A DNA stretch of 64,000 nucleotides from the NCBI RefSeq assembly GCF_038051995.1, contig NZ_CP150290.1, positions 5,012,001 through 5,076,000 on the forward strand, read 5' to 3'. The DNA comes from Paenibacillus sp. FSL H8-0537. GTDB taxonomy: Bacteria; Bacillota; Bacilli; Paenibacillales; Paenibacillaceae. Of the stretch, positions 27,377-36,778 are shown piece after piece (position 1 is the first letter of the stretch; each line of letters starts with the position of its first letter). Below the pieces are notes generated by a model, which had not been told where the DNA came from, searched no databases, and was given only the letters and a program-made list of their open reading frames with translations. Both the position numbers and the translations under genes were made by a program.

Positions 27377-28888
27377 CTATTCAGCGGTTGCGGCGGCAGG
27401 GCGATCGATCGCCTTATCCGACTCGCCTGCATTGCGGCTTGCTTCCTCGCGGTTGCTCTGCATTTCTTCAACCGATTTTGTTTTCAGACGCGCTGCTCCT
27501 TCATAGGTGCGCACCGGAATGGCAAGGCCCTTTTCCAAACGTTTTTTTGCGGCAGCAATGGCCTCTCCGTATTGCGGAAGCCATTGCTCCTGGGCAACAA
27601 GCATTTCATCGACCATTTGCCAAATTTCATTTGGATTGCACACCGCTCCAACCAGAGGGTCCATCATCATCGCTTGGCGCAGCAGCTTGTCATCGCCCTG
27701 AATCGCTGCTTCTACAGCCAGACGCTGAACAGAAATGCTGACATTACACACAGCCGCGCAGCCTAGCGGCAAATCGCCAACATGCGGCATGCTGATGCCG
27801 TTGCGATCCGCGTAGCCCGGCGCTTCAATAATGGCATCATCCGGCAAATTGGAGATCACGCCATTGTTGACGACGTTGAAGTGGCCGCGGTACACCCGTC
27901 CCGTCTCCAGCCCCTCGATAATATACGAGCCATGCTCCTGCCCGCGATGCTCCTTGGTGTATGCCTTAGGTTCTTCCTTCATCCAGTTCGGGAAATCGGT
28001 CTCGAACCAGTTGCGCCCTTCTGTACATACGCGCAAGTAGCCGCCCGTTTCACCGTTAATCCACGTTCCAAGATCGATCCAGTCGCGAATTTCCTCCGGC
28101 CGCTTGCGGTACCAAGGCACATATTCGCTCAAATGACCGTTGGATTCCGTGCTGTAATAGCCGAAGCGGCGCATCATATCGATGCGTACCTTCTCTGTCT
28201 TGCTGAATTCCGGATGCTGTTCAAATGCCTCCAGCAGCTTGCCCGTCATATCCTCGCCATTATGTTTAATTTGCACATACCACGTTTGATGATTGATTCC
28301 CGCACAAATAATGTCTACCTCTTCACGCAGAAGGCCAAATACTTCGGAAATTTGCGCATGTCCGCCCTGAACACCATGACATAAGCCAATCGTCCGTACA
28401 CCGCCATATTTATTGCATGCCCATGTAAGCATCGCCATGGGGTTCGCATAATTCATCAGCAGGCAGTTCGGCTCCGCCACCTCGCGGATATCCTTGCAAA
28501 TATTCATCATTTCGGCGATGCCCCGCTGCCCATACATAATGCCGCCTGCACAAATAGTATCTCCCACACATTGGTCTATGCCGTATTTGAGCGGGATGTC
28601 TACATCGGTCTGAAAAGCTTCCAAACCACCGACGCGAATCGTTACAAAAATGTAACGTGCATCCTTCAGCGCTTCCCGGCGATCGGTCGTAGGCTCAATT
28701 TCAATTACTAGGCCGTTCTCATTAATATCCCTTTGGCATAGCTGGGTAACCATGTCGAGATTTTGCGGATTAATATCCTGAAAAGCGACCTTGATGTTAT
28801 TAAACTCTGGAACGGTCAGCAAATCACGCAGCAATCCCCTAGTAAAACCAATACTTCCTGCTCCAATAAACGCAACTTTAAATGACAT
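27377..28888 (-). CDS. Glycoside hydrolase family 4, alpha-galactosidase (MelA)-like
   Basis: A 503-residue NAD- and metal-dependent glycosidase that works through transient oxidation at C3 of the sugar. The Rossmann start KVAFIGAGSIGFTRGLLRDLL, the metal-binding Cys-His element GLCHGVQGG, NYANPMAMLTWACNKY and GINHQTWYVQIKHNG are family marks. The CHxVQ version suits the alpha-galactosidase/alpha-glucuronidase branch instead of the phospho-glycosidase branch (CNxP). The last 30 residues are a polar Ala-rich extension. Beside the mannosidases, removing galactose from galactomannan oligosaccharides is the natural guess. Confidence 0.88.
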   Translation of the reverse strand: MSFKVAFIGAGSIGFTRGLLRDLLTVPEFNNIKVAFQDINPQNLDMVTQLCQRDINENGLVIEIEPTTDRREALKDARYIFVTIRVGGLEAFQTDVDIPLKYGIDQCVGDTICAGGIMYGQRGIAEMMNICKDIREVAEPNCLLMNYANPMAMLTWACNKYGGVRTIGLCHGVQGGHAQISEVFGLLREEVDIICAGINHQTWYVQIKHNGEDMTGKLLEAFEQHPEFSKTEKVRIDMMRRFGYYSTESNGHLSEYVPWYRKRPEEIRDWIDLGTWINGETGGYLRVCTEGRNWFETDFPNWMKEEPKAYTKEHRGQEHGSYIIEGLETGRVYRGHFNVVNNGVISNLPDDAIIEAPGYADRNGISMPHVGDLPLGCAAVCNVSISVQRLAVEAAIQGDDKLLRQAMMMDPLVGAVCNPNEIWQMVDEMLVAQEQWLPQYGEAIAAAKKRLEKGLAIPVRTYEGAARLKTKSVEEMQSNREEASRNAGESDKAIDRPAAATAE

Positions 28889-29030
28889 TGATTTACGCCT
28901 CCAATGGCTCGCAATATAATGGTGAACAATACGCTAATTGTAGCACCGGCAGTGTGGAGGCGTTTGCACAATTGTAACTTCTATTTTGCTTCTTTGTATA
29001 AAATTCTAACTTTATAAGTTGAACGATTGA

Positions 29031-29909
29031 CTAGCGCTCCACTTCCTTGCGCACCGCGCGGCGATAGGCCAGCGGCGTTTCATTCGTATATTTTTTGAAA
29101 AGGGTACTGAAATATTGGCTGCTGTTCACGCCGACATAATGGCAAATATCACTGACCGGAATATCGGTCTGCTCCAGCAGCATTCGCCCCTTCTCCATCC
29201 GAAAGCGCATGACGTAGTCCATAACCGAGCAGCCCGTTCCCGCTTTAAATATGCGGTGGAAATACCCCGGATGCAGCCTTACCGCCGCCGCAATATCCTT
29301 GACCTGAATGTCGCGGTCATAATTTTGCTGAATAAAAGCGAGGCTCTCGCCCACATAAAACTCCGATGCATCATGTGACTGGCTGGAGGCCTCCTGCGCA
29401 AGCCTGCCAATTTGAACAAGCAGCTGCGTCAGTTGAAGTGCAGTGAGAAGCTGCTCCGCGCGCCGCTTGCCGTCCAGCTCCAGCACGAGCGCCTTCAGCA
29501 TTTGATACACATCGCTCGGATCGTAAAGCAGCAAATAATCGTGCTGCACGGCGAACAGCGCCGCAAGCGCACGATCTGTCTCCGCCAGCCGTTTAAGGGA
29601 AGGAAGTCCCACACCGGTATGGCTAAAAATAAATTCAACATTGAGCATCCGGCATGCGGTGCCCTCCGCAACATGAAGACGGTGAGCGACCATTGAGTCG
29701 ATGACGATGAAATGCCCTTTTTCCATTGGGATGGATTTATTCGGCAGCTCTACCGTGCAATCGCCTGATATGACATACATAATTTCAACAGCGCTATGCT
29801 GATGGTAAGCCATTTCGAAGCCATTCCATTCCTTAAAATAATAGGCTACCACTCGCGGATACTGCTCGGCCTGCATTAACTGCCCCTGAAAAATACCCCT
29901 TCTTTCCAC
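29031..29909 (-). CDS. AraC-family regulator with cupin sensor domain
   Basis: A 292-residue one-component regulator: N-terminal cupin (about 15-100, HQHSAVEIMYVISGDCTVEL) and C-terminal double helix-turn-helix (about 195-290, IQVKDIAAAVRLHPGYFHRIFKAGTG and ISDICHYVGVNSSQYFSTLFKKYTNETP-like). The GTG at 29909 is eight bases from GAGGAGGG. An alternative is the ATG at 29876, which overlaps the stop of a 12-codon frame (29876-29914) that uses the same ribosome site. Same strand as the GH4 gene and probably its activator. Confidence 0.9.
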   Translation of the reverse strand: MERRGIFQGQLMQAEQYPRVVAYYFKEWNGFEMAYHQHSAVEIMYVISGDCTVELPNKSIPMEKGHFIVIDSMVAHRLHVAEGTACRMLNVEFIFSHTGVGLPSLKRLAETDRALAALFAVQHDYLLLYDPSDVYQMLKALVLELDGKRRAEQLLTALQLTQLLVQIGRLAQEASSQSHDASEFYVGESLAFIQQNYDRDIQVKDIAAAVRLHPGYFHRIFKAGTGCSVMDYVMRFRMEKGRMLLEQTDIPVSDICHYVGVNSSQYFSTLFKKYTNETPLAYRRAVRKEVER

Positions 29910-30111
29910 TTCATCGTCCCTCCTCTAAACCTAGCTCTCTCCTTCATCCAAAGCCTGCATTTCACCATTATACTCTGCTCCCCGTCTGCTCGAAAGAGAA
30001 CAGCCTGACGACGATTGGGAGCAGCAGCTGTACTTATCCGCACTCATAGGCAATTGTGTCTTTTTCGCGACTACCCTTCGGCTAATGTGGCAAGAAACGG
30101 AGGTTTTTTAG

Positions 30112-30140
30112 TTGACAAAAATGGGGACCGCATGTAATGA
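30112..30140 (+). promoter_or_regulatory. Promoter of the orphan response regulator
   Basis: TTGACA at 30112-30117, 17-base spacer, then TAATGA at 30135-30140, which runs into the Fur box. The -35 is perfect; the -10 is weak. Confidence 0.6.
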
Positions 30141-30158
30141 TAATGATAATTGTTATCA
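30138..30158. promoter_or_regulatory. Fur box
   Basis: TGATAATTGTTATCA (30144-30158) matches the Bacillus 7-1-7 Fur motif TGATAATNATTATCA at all but one position, and a further TGATAAT at 30138-30144 makes an overlapping array. It is a poorer match to the PerR (TTATAAT) and Zur (TCGTAAT) boxes. Located over the -10 region, so iron-loaded Fur should repress the downstream gene. Confidence 0.8.
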
Positions 30159-30194
30159 ATAATGAATTTAATCATAAAGATGAGGTGTTGAGCG

Positions 30195-30926
30195 ATGGCA
30201 TTTCAGCAACCATATAGCATTCTGATTGTTGATGATGAGGAGCATATCCGCAAGCTGCTCAAGTTATTTTTGAAAAAAGAAGGCTGGATCGTCGAAGAAG
30301 CCTCGGACGGCATCAACGGCTTGTTCAAGGCGATGCAATACAATTATTCAATGATTTTGCTGGACCGTAATTTGCCGGGGATGGACGGGCTTGAATTTTG
30401 CCGCGAGCTCAAGAAGAAAAAATCGACACCCGTCATTATGCTTTCCGCCTGTGGCGAAGAGGATGACCGGCTCGACGGCTTCCAAGCGGGCTCCGACGAT
30501 TATGTCGTTAAGCCATTCAGCCCGCGCGAGCTGATGTACCGCATTAAAGCGATCATTCGCCGCACCTCGGAGTTTGCTTATCGCGCCTTGCAGCGCAAGC
30601 AGACACCTGATCTTATGCTGCCAGGACTCGTGTTCGATTATGATTCGAGGCAAGTGATTGCCGGAAGCAGCAAGGTAAAGCTGACGTTCCGCGAATATGA
30701 GCTGCTCAGGTTTATGGCAGCCAACATCAATCAGCCCATTTCCCGTGAGGATTTAATGCGGCGAATTTGGGGCTATCAATCGCTAGGCGATTACCGGACG
30801 ATTGATACCCATGTGAAGCGGATCAGAGAGAAGCTGAACCGCGTCCACCCCGAATCTGCCTCCTTGATTCAGACGGTATGGGGCATTGGCTATTGCCTGA
30901 TGAATCCCGCGGCAGAGACCATTTAG
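30195..30926 (+). CDS. Orphan OmpR/PhoB-type response regulator under Fur control
   Basis: A 243-residue regulator: receiver domain (1-122) with acidic pocket D13/D14, phosphorylation site D57, S84 and K106, and a winged-helix output domain (about 145-238, LTFREYELLRFMAANINQPISREDLMRRIWG quoted in part; wing RTIDTHVKRIREKL). All phosphorylation residues are present. ATG 30195 with GATGAGGTGTTGAGCG. No histidine kinase lies in the surrounding kilobases. The Fur box makes it an iron-starvation gene; its targets and partner kinase are unknown. Confidence 0.92.
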   Translation: MAFQQPYSILIVDDEEHIRKLLKLFLKKEGWIVEEASDGINGLFKAMQYNYSMILLDRNLPGMDGLEFCRELKKKKSTPVIMLSACGEEDDRLDGFQAGSDDYVVKPFSPRELMYRIKAIIRRTSEFAYRALQRKQTPDLMLPGLVFDYDSRQVIAGSSKVKLTFREYELLRFMAANINQPISREDLMRRIWGYQSLGDYRTIDTHVKRIREKLNRVHPESASLIQTVWGIGYCLMNPAAETI

Positions 30927-31035
30927 GCGGGCGGCTGTAGCAGGCTGAATTGCATTACCTGTCTATATTGGCCTGTTTTCCTGCCTGCCGTGTCCCCACT
31001 CCCTCGGCTTTGACCATCCCCGCTTCAAATAAAGC

Positions 31036-31077
31036 AAAAGCTCCGCATGCGCCAATCAGCGCAAGCGGAGCTTTTTT
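31036..31077. terminator. Bidirectional intrinsic terminator
   Basis: AAAAGCTCCGC...GCGC loop...GCGGAGCTTTT between the convergent response regulator and metE. Confidence 0.88.
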
Positions 31078-31134
31078 AATATCCATAACTTCTTAATAAC
31101 GATACGAATCGTCCTGATCATTACAATTACTTCA

Positions 31135-33423
31135 TTACTTAGCCAGCTGCTCCCGTACTTGCTCAGTCGCTTGAATCATATTGCGCAGCGATGCAACTGT
31201 CTCATCTACACCACGCGTTTTAAGTCCGCAGTCCGGGTTAATCCAGAACAATTCTGGCTCAAGCACGTTCAGGGCGCGTTTGATCATCGATGTCATTTCC
31301 TCTACTTCCGGCACGCGAGGGCTATGAATATCGTATACGCCAAGGCCAATACCCAGCTCATATGTGTGCTCCTCGAAGCTGTGAATCAGCTCGCCGTGGC
31401 TGCGGGATGTTTCAATGGAGATAACGTCGGCATCGAGCGCGCGAATGGAATCAATAATGTCATGGAACTCGCAATAGCACATATGCGTGTGAATTTGCGT
31501 CGTATCCTTAACATCAGAAGTGGACAAGCGGAAGGAAAGCACCGCCCAGTTCAAATACTGCTCCCAATCTTCACGTTTAAGCGGCAAGCCTTCGCGAAGG
31601 GCAGGCTCATCCACCTGAATCATTTCAATGCCTGCTTCCTCCAGCGCCTTCACTTCTTCTGCCAAGGCAAGCGCGATTTGGTAAGCAACCTGCTCGCGAG
31701 TCAAATCGCTGCGGACAAACGACCAGTTCAAAATCGTAATCGGACCCGTCAGCATGCCTTTTACCGGCTTAGAAGTCAGCGACTGTGCATAAACGGTTTC
31801 TTCGACAGTCATCGGCTTGCTGAACTGCACATCGCCGTAAATGACTGGTGGTTTTACACAGCGCGAGCCATAGGATTGCACCCAGCCATTTTTCGTGAAA
31901 GCAAAGCCTTCCAGCTTCTCTCCGAAAAACTCAACCATATCCGTACGCTCAAACTCCCCATGAACGAGCACATCAAGGCCGATCTCTTCCTGCAGCTTGA
32001 TCCAATGCTGAATCTGCTCCTTAATGAATACGCGGTACTGCTCCTCACCCAAATCACCACGACGCCATTGCTGCCTTGCTTGGCGTACTTCCGCCGTTTG
32101 CGGGAAGCTGCCGATTGTCGTTGTCGGCAGGAATGGCAGCTGCCAGCGTTCCTTCTGGCTCACTTGGCGCTCTGCAAATACCGCTTTGCGCTCCGACGGC
32201 TGTGCATCGATGCTCGCTACAGCGGCATGAACGCTTGCACGGCCACGGGATGGCGATGCGGCAAGTGCAGCTAAAGCGGCTGCATTGCGATCAAATGCCT
32301 CTTTTACCGCTGCATCTCCTTCATTCAGCGCAGTTGCAAGAACGGAAATTTCCTCCAGCTTCTCATTGGCATACGCCAGTGCGCCTGCAAGCTCTGCTGG
32401 CAGTGCCGTTTCGAGAGCGGCCGATACAGGTACATGCAGCAGGCTGCAAGAGGAGCTTACAATTAGGCGGTCGTTTGGCACGACTTTAGCAATACGGGAA
32501 AGCAGCGCTTTGCGCTCCTGAAGATCTGCCCGCCAAATGTTACGGCCGTCAATAATACCTGCGCCCAGCACCTTGCCTTGCGGGAAGCCGATTGACTCCA
32601 GCTGCTGCAGATTCTTTTCAGCGCCAGCTGTGAAATCCAAACCTAAGCCCTGTACAGGCAAAGCCGCGATTGCAGCATAATGCTGAACCGATTCGAAATA
32701 CGTTTGCAGCAGCAAATTGAGCTTAGGTGCCGCTTCATGAAGCTGTGCATAAATGCTTTGCACAAGCGCCAAATCTGCATCAGACACATCTGTTACGAGC
32801 GAAGGCTCGTCAATTTGTACCCATTGTACGCCTTCTTGCTCCAGCTCGCGCAGCACCTGTGCATACAGCGGCACATACTGGGCAGCAACCGTAGCAAGCT
32901 CAGAAGCGGCATAGCCTTTAGAAAGCTTGAGAAATGTATAAGGTCCAACAATGACTGGTTTGCCCTCGATGCCCAGCTTTTCCTTTGCCTCGCGGTAAGC
33001 GATCAATGGACGGTTCTCGGTCAGAGCCGGCGTAATGCCTTTCAGCTCAGGAACAATGTAGTGATAGTTCGTATTGAACCATTTCGTCATCTCGGATGCC
33101 GAAGCCGTTTTATTGCCTCTCGCCATGGCATAATAGGTCGTTACCGATACAGGGCCGTCTGTGTAGCCAAAGCGCTCAGGCACGACGCCAAACATAGCAG
33201 CTGTATCAAGGATATGGTCATAATACGAAAAATCATTTACCGGAATGAGATCAATTCCGGCCTGTTTTTGCAATTGCAGATGGTTTAGACGAATCGTCTC
33301 CAGCTGTTTCAAGAAATCCGCTTCCTCAAGCTTGCCGCTCCAGAACGCCTCCAGCGCTTTTTTCCATTCTCTGTTTTCACCGATACGCGGATATCCCAAA
33401 CTGCTGCTTTTTACTTGACTCAT
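31135..33423 (-). CDS. metE: Cobalamin-independent methionine synthase
   Basis: 5-methyltetrahydropteroyltriglutamate-homocysteine methyltransferase, 762 residues from ATG 33423 (AGGAGGCAATAACA precedes it). Two homologous barrels: N-terminal folate-binding half (SSSLGYPRIGENREWKKALE, YDHILDTA) and catalytic C-terminal half (LPTTTIGSFPQTAEVR; HGEFERTDMVEFFGE; MIQVDEPALREGLPL). Zinc ligands are in IHTHMCYCEF and NPDCGLKTRG. A cobalamin riboswitch with terminator sits in its leader, so it is silenced when B12 is plentiful and the B12-dependent enzyme can be used. Confidence 0.98.
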   Translation of the reverse strand: MSQVKSSSLGYPRIGENREWKKALEAFWSGKLEEADFLKQLETIRLNHLQLQKQAGIDLIPVNDFSYYDHILDTAAMFGVVPERFGYTDGPVSVTTYYAMARGNKTASASEMTKWFNTNYHYIVPELKGITPALTENRPLIAYREAKEKLGIEGKPVIVGPYTFLKLSKGYAASELATVAAQYVPLYAQVLRELEQEGVQWVQIDEPSLVTDVSDADLALVQSIYAQLHEAAPKLNLLLQTYFESVQHYAAIAALPVQGLGLDFTAGAEKNLQQLESIGFPQGKVLGAGIIDGRNIWRADLQERKALLSRIAKVVPNDRLIVSSSCSLLHVPVSAALETALPAELAGALAYANEKLEEISVLATALNEGDAAVKEAFDRNAAALAALAASPSRGRASVHAAVASIDAQPSERKAVFAERQVSQKERWQLPFLPTTTIGSFPQTAEVRQARQQWRRGDLGEEQYRVFIKEQIQHWIKLQEEIGLDVLVHGEFERTDMVEFFGEKLEGFAFTKNGWVQSYGSRCVKPPVIYGDVQFSKPMTVEETVYAQSLTSKPVKGMLTGPITILNWSFVRSDLTREQVAYQIALALAEEVKALEEAGIEMIQVDEPALREGLPLKREDWEQYLNWAVLSFRLSTSDVKDTTQIHTHMCYCEFHDIIDSIRALDADVISIETSRSHGELIHSFEEHTYELGIGLGVYDIHSPRVPEVEEMTSMIKRALNVLEPELFWINPDCGLKTRGVDETVASLRNMIQATEQVREQLAK

Positions 33424-33591
33424 TGTTATTGCCTCCTGTTTTTCATTATTCACCCTAGTGGATGGAAGTTATAATTCTTTGTTATTTCATCAACAAACTC
33501 AGATATATGCTTATGGCATTGCGAGCGAATTTCTTCGCGGCGGCCTTTCCCTATACATCCGATTTGCTGCCAGCCAGAAACGATTAAATAC

Positions 33592-33640
33592 AAAAAGGGA
33601 CGTCCTACCCTGTACAGAAATGTGGGTAAAGACGCCCCTC
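33592..33640 (-). terminator. Terminator of the metE cobalamin riboswitch
   Basis: On the minus strand GGGGCGTCTTTACCC pairs with GGGTAGGACGTCCC around a 13-base loop, then T5. It lies between the aptamer and metE and serves as the expression platform. Confidence 0.85.
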
Positions 33641-33706
33641 GTTTCAACAAACGATGGCTGCCATCTTTAACACCTCCCTATCTCCCGTAGGTAATGCAGT
33701 GTATAG

Positions 33707-33876
33707 AATAAGGCAGGTCTCCTGGCTCCAGCATCATCATCGCTGCGCTCGCCTTCCCGGCATCATGCCAGTGGCTTTATTGCGCAGAACTCCGCTGTTA
33801 CAGTGGCGGGACCGCGCCGGTGTTGCACCGGACTTCCCTTTTAAGCTCAAGACGTGACGCAAGAGCACCTTATTCC
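33707..33876 (-). promoter_or_regulatory. Cobalamin riboswitch (metE)
   Basis: The minus strand carries GCCGGGAAGGCGAGCG, GCCACTG, the loop segment GGTCCCGCCACTGT and the B12 box AGCCAGGAGACCTGCC (33727-33712), closed by GAATAAGGTG/CACCTTATTC-type pairing. It is a textbook cobalamin aptamer acting by termination on metE. Confidence 0.97.
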
Positions 33877-33912
33877 TCGCTATTTAGTTGGTCAATCTTT
33901 ATTTATACTTTT

Positions 33913-33972
33913 CATTCTGAGAAATATAGAGAGAGGATGTAAAAATCATGTCCTTTCCTACTATTTCAAGCA
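33913..33972 (+). repeat. Dispersed repeat, copy B (AT-rich hairpin part)
   Basis: GAAATATAGAGAGAGGATG facing CATGTCCTTTCCTACTATTTC around a short loop. It matches the AT-rich half of the repeat family described under the copy at 61.7 kb, here without the GC-rich half. It lies between the cbiO stop and the metE riboswitch. Confidence 0.7.
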
Positions 33973-34002
33973 ACATGTATAACTATACACACTTTCGTGT
34001 TT

Positions 34003-34872
34003 TTATACAACAAAAGATTTTACAGCCGCTTTAAATTGTGCGAGCGTGCGCGGCGGCGGCTGTTCTCCTCGCAGCTCAGACGGCAGTGCCTCCCAAGCTT
34101 CCAGCACCATTGGCAGCGTGAGTCCAAGGCTTCTGAGACGTTCGCCTTCGCGAAATACCGTCTCCGGCGTACCCTCCAATATACAGCGGCCCTCATTCAT
34201 AATAAAAATCCAGTCCGCCCAAGCATAGGCCATATTCATGTCATGCGTTGCCATAACCGGCGTTATGCCGCTCGCATGAATGCGGTCCAGCTCAGCCATC
34301 AGCCGCTGCTCCGATATCGGATCGAGATAAGCAGCCGGCTCATCAAGCAGTACCAGCTCCGGCTCCAGCGCCAGCACGCCGGCAAGAGCGACTCGCTTCT
34401 TTTGCCCCAGGCTAAGATGATGCAGCGGCTTATGAGCCAGTTCCTGCAAGTTCAGCTGCTGGATGATACGCCCCGTACGCCTGTTAATTTCCTCTTCATG
34501 AAGCCCCGCATTGCGCAGCCCATAAGAAATATCCTCATAAGCGGTATTCAAGATGAGCTGATGCTCCGGGTCCTGAAAAACAAGACCAACGCGCCGTCTC
34601 AAGCTGGCAAGCTCTCTGGGCTTGTAAGAAAGCGGCTCGCCGCGCCAGCTGACATAACCGGATTGCGGACGATTAATGCCAATAAGCTGCAAAAAAAGCG
34701 TCGACTTGCCCGAGCCATTATGCCCGCACAGCGCTACCTTCTTGCTTGCAGGAATCCGCAGCTCTAGCCCGTTTAAAGCGACCTTGTCCGTTCCGGGATA
34801 TGCATAGCTTACACTGTTCATTTCCATAATGGTTGATGCCTGATCGTTGTCTGCCAGCTTATTCACCTCCAT
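34003..34872 (-). CDS. cbiO: Cobalt ECF transporter ATPase
   Basis: ATPase of the CbiMNQO cobalt importer, 289 residues. Walker A GHNGSGKST, Q loop FQDPEHQLILNTAYEDISYG (the ECF-type Q-helix), signature LSLGQKKRVALAGVLAL, Walker B LVLLDEPAAYLDP and switch His in MATHDMNMAY are all intact. Its start overlaps the end of cbiQ by 14 bases. The C-terminal 50 residues are a polar tail. B12 control comes from the riboswitch ahead of cbiM. Confidence 0.95.
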   Translation of the reverse strand: MEVNKLADNDQASTIMEMNSVSYAYPGTDKVALNGLELRIPASKKVALCGHNGSGKSTLFLQLIGINRPQSGYVSWRGEPLSYKPRELASLRRRVGLVFQDPEHQLILNTAYEDISYGLRNAGLHEEEINRRTGRIIQQLNLQELAHKPLHHLSLGQKKRVALAGVLALEPELVLLDEPAAYLDPISEQRLMAELDRIHASGITPVMATHDMNMAYAWADWIFIMNEGRCILEGTPETVFREGERLRSLGLTLPMVLEAWEALPSELRGEQPPPRTLAQFKAAVKSFVV

Positions 34873-35680
34873 ACCGAAGCCATAGCTCTGCTGCCAATAA
34901 AATGATTATGCCTAGCCCAGCTTCCGCCCAATATCGGAGGCGAACCGTCCGCTTTACAGCAGGCGCAAGGCGGATCTCATTCGTAAATCCTCTTGCCATC
35001 AGCCCATTCGAAAGCCCCTTATAGCGATGCATCGTCTTGACGAAGAGCCGCACGGCAATAGCTGCCGTACCTTGAAGCTTTCCTCTAAAACCATGTTGAC
35101 CGCCCCGTGCGCGCTGCGCGATCAGCATAGCCCCCGCCGTATCCAGCAGCAGAAAGATGAAGCGATACATAATGATCATGAGCTCCAGTACAATTTGCGG
35201 CATTTTCAACCGCTTCAGCACCTGCAGCAGCTCGGGAAACGGGGTAGTCAAGGTGATGAAAAACATGCAGGCCAGGCAAGCAAGAATACGCGTGAAAATA
35301 GGTCCGGCAAGACCTAAGGATGCCTCCGGCACATACAAGCTGATCGGCTCCCATGAAGCGAGCACCCAGCCTGCTTTCTCAGCTGCCAGGCTTTCTGCTG
35401 CGCTGCCGCTGTTACTGCTGCTAGTGAATTCAATAAGCAGCGCAGGCAGGCTGAGAACGAACAGCAAGCAAGAGGAGAAAAGCAGCGCCATATAAAGCTT
35501 GGCAGGTACTTTCGCGTAGCCAATCGTCCACAGCATAAGCCATCCAAAAATGGCCAGCTGCACGAGCGGATGAGCGAGATAGGCAAGCAGCAGCAGCAGG
35601 GCTGCAAGCCCGCATTTCCAAAAGGCGGATAAATCCCGCAGCCGATTGGAATAAGAAATCGTATCGATCCATTTCATCAT
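34859..35680 (-). CDS. cbiQ: Cobalt ECF transporter transmembrane protein
   Basis: T component (273 residues) that couples the ATPase to the substrate-capture protein. About five to six membrane spans and the two coupling helices with the Ala-Arg-Gly signatures AQRARGGQHGFRG and LMARGFTNE. Overlaps both neighbours (4 bp with cbiN, 14 bp with cbiO), so the set is translationally coupled. Confidence 0.94.
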   Translation of the reverse strand: MMKWIDTISYSNRLRDLSAFWKCGLAALLLLLAYLAHPLVQLAIFGWLMLWTIGYAKVPAKLYMALLFSSCLLFVLSLPALLIEFTSSSNSGSAAESLAAEKAGWVLASWEPISLYVPEASLGLAGPIFTRILACLACMFFITLTTPFPELLQVLKRLKMPQIVLELMIIMYRFIFLLLDTAGAMLIAQRARGGQHGFRGKLQGTAAIAVRLFVKTMHRYKGLSNGLMARGFTNEIRLAPAVKRTVRLRYWAEAGLGIIILLAAELWLRYGGE

Positions 35681-35961
35681 TGCTGCTTTGTTTTCTCCGA
35701 CTTCCCTTTAAATAGGCCAATCACATAGCCGATAATGCCAGCGCCAATCGCAGCTTGCAGCGCGAACAGCATGCTTTCTGTTTCTCCCGGCACCTCTGCC
35801 AGCGGAGACGCCCAAGGCTCATAATGGGGCGCAATCGTCTGGATCATTTCCTCCGCTGCCCCATCCGCGCCGCCGAACTCGGCGTTAATGAATATTAATG
35901 GCGCAACGGCAAGTAAAACAACAATGGCTAAAATCCAAATATTTTTGGCACTGCGGCTCAT
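35677..35961 (-). CDS. cbiN: Cobalt ECF transporter small subunit
   Basis: A 94-residue protein with two membrane spans (about 7-25 and 66-85) flanking an outside loop that contains FGGADGAAEEMIQTIAPHYEPWASPL, the usual CbiN loop. It assists CbiM in capturing cobalt. Abuts cbiM directly: its ATG begins on the base where the cbiM stop ends. Confidence 0.94.
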   Translation of the reverse strand: MSRSAKNIWILAIVVLLAVAPLIFINAEFGGADGAAEEMIQTIAPHYEPWASPLAEVPGETESMLFALQAAIGAGIIGYVIGLFKGKSEKTKQQ

Positions 35962-36734
35962 TATACGCGCTCCCCTTTCATTCTCCGCTTCAAAATAGAC
36001 AGCTCGTCCGTATTAAAAGATTGCAGCCAGTTCCAGATCAATACCGTCAGCAAGCCTTCACTAACAGCGAGCGGAATTTGGGTAATCGCAAAAATACCGC
36101 CAAATTTCATAAAGGACGCGATAATGCCGCCTTCGACAGCCGGAAAAGCAACTGCGAGCTGAATGGAAGTGACGATATAAGTAGCCAGATCGGCAACAGC
36201 AGCAGCGGAAAATATCGCCAGACCTTGCTTGCTGCCTGAACGCATCAGCAGCCGATAGACCGCATAGCCCGCAGCGGGACCGGCAACCGCCATTGAAAAA
36301 GCATTCGCTCCAAGCGTCGTCAGCCCGCCATGCGCCAGCAGCACCGCTTGAAACAACAGTACCATTGAACCCAATACGCTCATGGGCAGCGGTCCGAACA
36401 TGACCGTTCCAAGCCCCGTTCCCGTCGGATGCGAGCTGCTTCCTGTAACGGAAGGAATTTTCAGCGCGGACAGCACGAAGGTGAAGGCAGCTGCCAAGCC
36501 AAGCATCAGCTTAAGCTCTGGCGCTTCCTTGGTAATTTTGCGAATAGCACGTACACCTAAGATGAAAAAAGGAATAAAGGCCACCCACCAAAAAATCGCC
36601 CAGCCGACAGGCAAAAATCCTTCCATAATATGCATCGCATAGACGGCTTGCGGCTCATTCACCAGTAAAAAAAGCGTGAAGCCGATAACCAGCAAAGCGG
36701 TGCTTGCTGCTGTCTTTCTTTTTAACTTAACCAT
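35961..36734 (-). CDS. cbiM: Cobalt ECF transporter substrate-capture protein
   Basis: Substrate-specific subunit, 257 residues from ATG 36734; the open frame runs far upstream through the riboswitch without a start signal, and GGGAGGG lies 11 bases before this ATG. A cleavable leader ends at AVYA, so the mature protein begins MHIMEGFLP, the metal-binding N-terminus in which Met1, His2 and a later His hold Co2+. [17 protein letters not shown] supplies the other ligand histidine. Seven spans follow. First gene of cbiMNQO. Confidence 0.96.
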   Translation of the reverse strand: MVKLKRKTAASTALLVIGFTLFLLVNEPQAVYAMHIMEGFLPVGWAIFWWVAFIPFFILGVRAIRKITKEAPELKLMLGLAAAFTFVLSALKIPSVTGSSSHPTGTGLGTVMFGPLPMSVLGSMVLLFQAVLLAHGGLTTLGANAFSMAVAGPAAGYAVYRLLMRSGSKQGLAIFSAAAVADLATYIVTSIQLAVAFPAVEGGIIASFMKFGGIFAITQIPLAVSEGLLTVLIWNWLQSFNTDELSILKRRMKGERV

Positions 36735-36778
36735 TCGTTTCAATACCCTCCCGATTGTTCTATAATGCCTGCAAGGAG

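Noticed and set aside
29876..29914. Twelve-codon frame (MKWKEG...) with stop overlapping an ATG of the AraC gene
   Set aside because: Its ATG is only about three bases from the ribosome site, while the GTG of the AraC frame is ideally spaced; coupling is possible but not supported enough to list.
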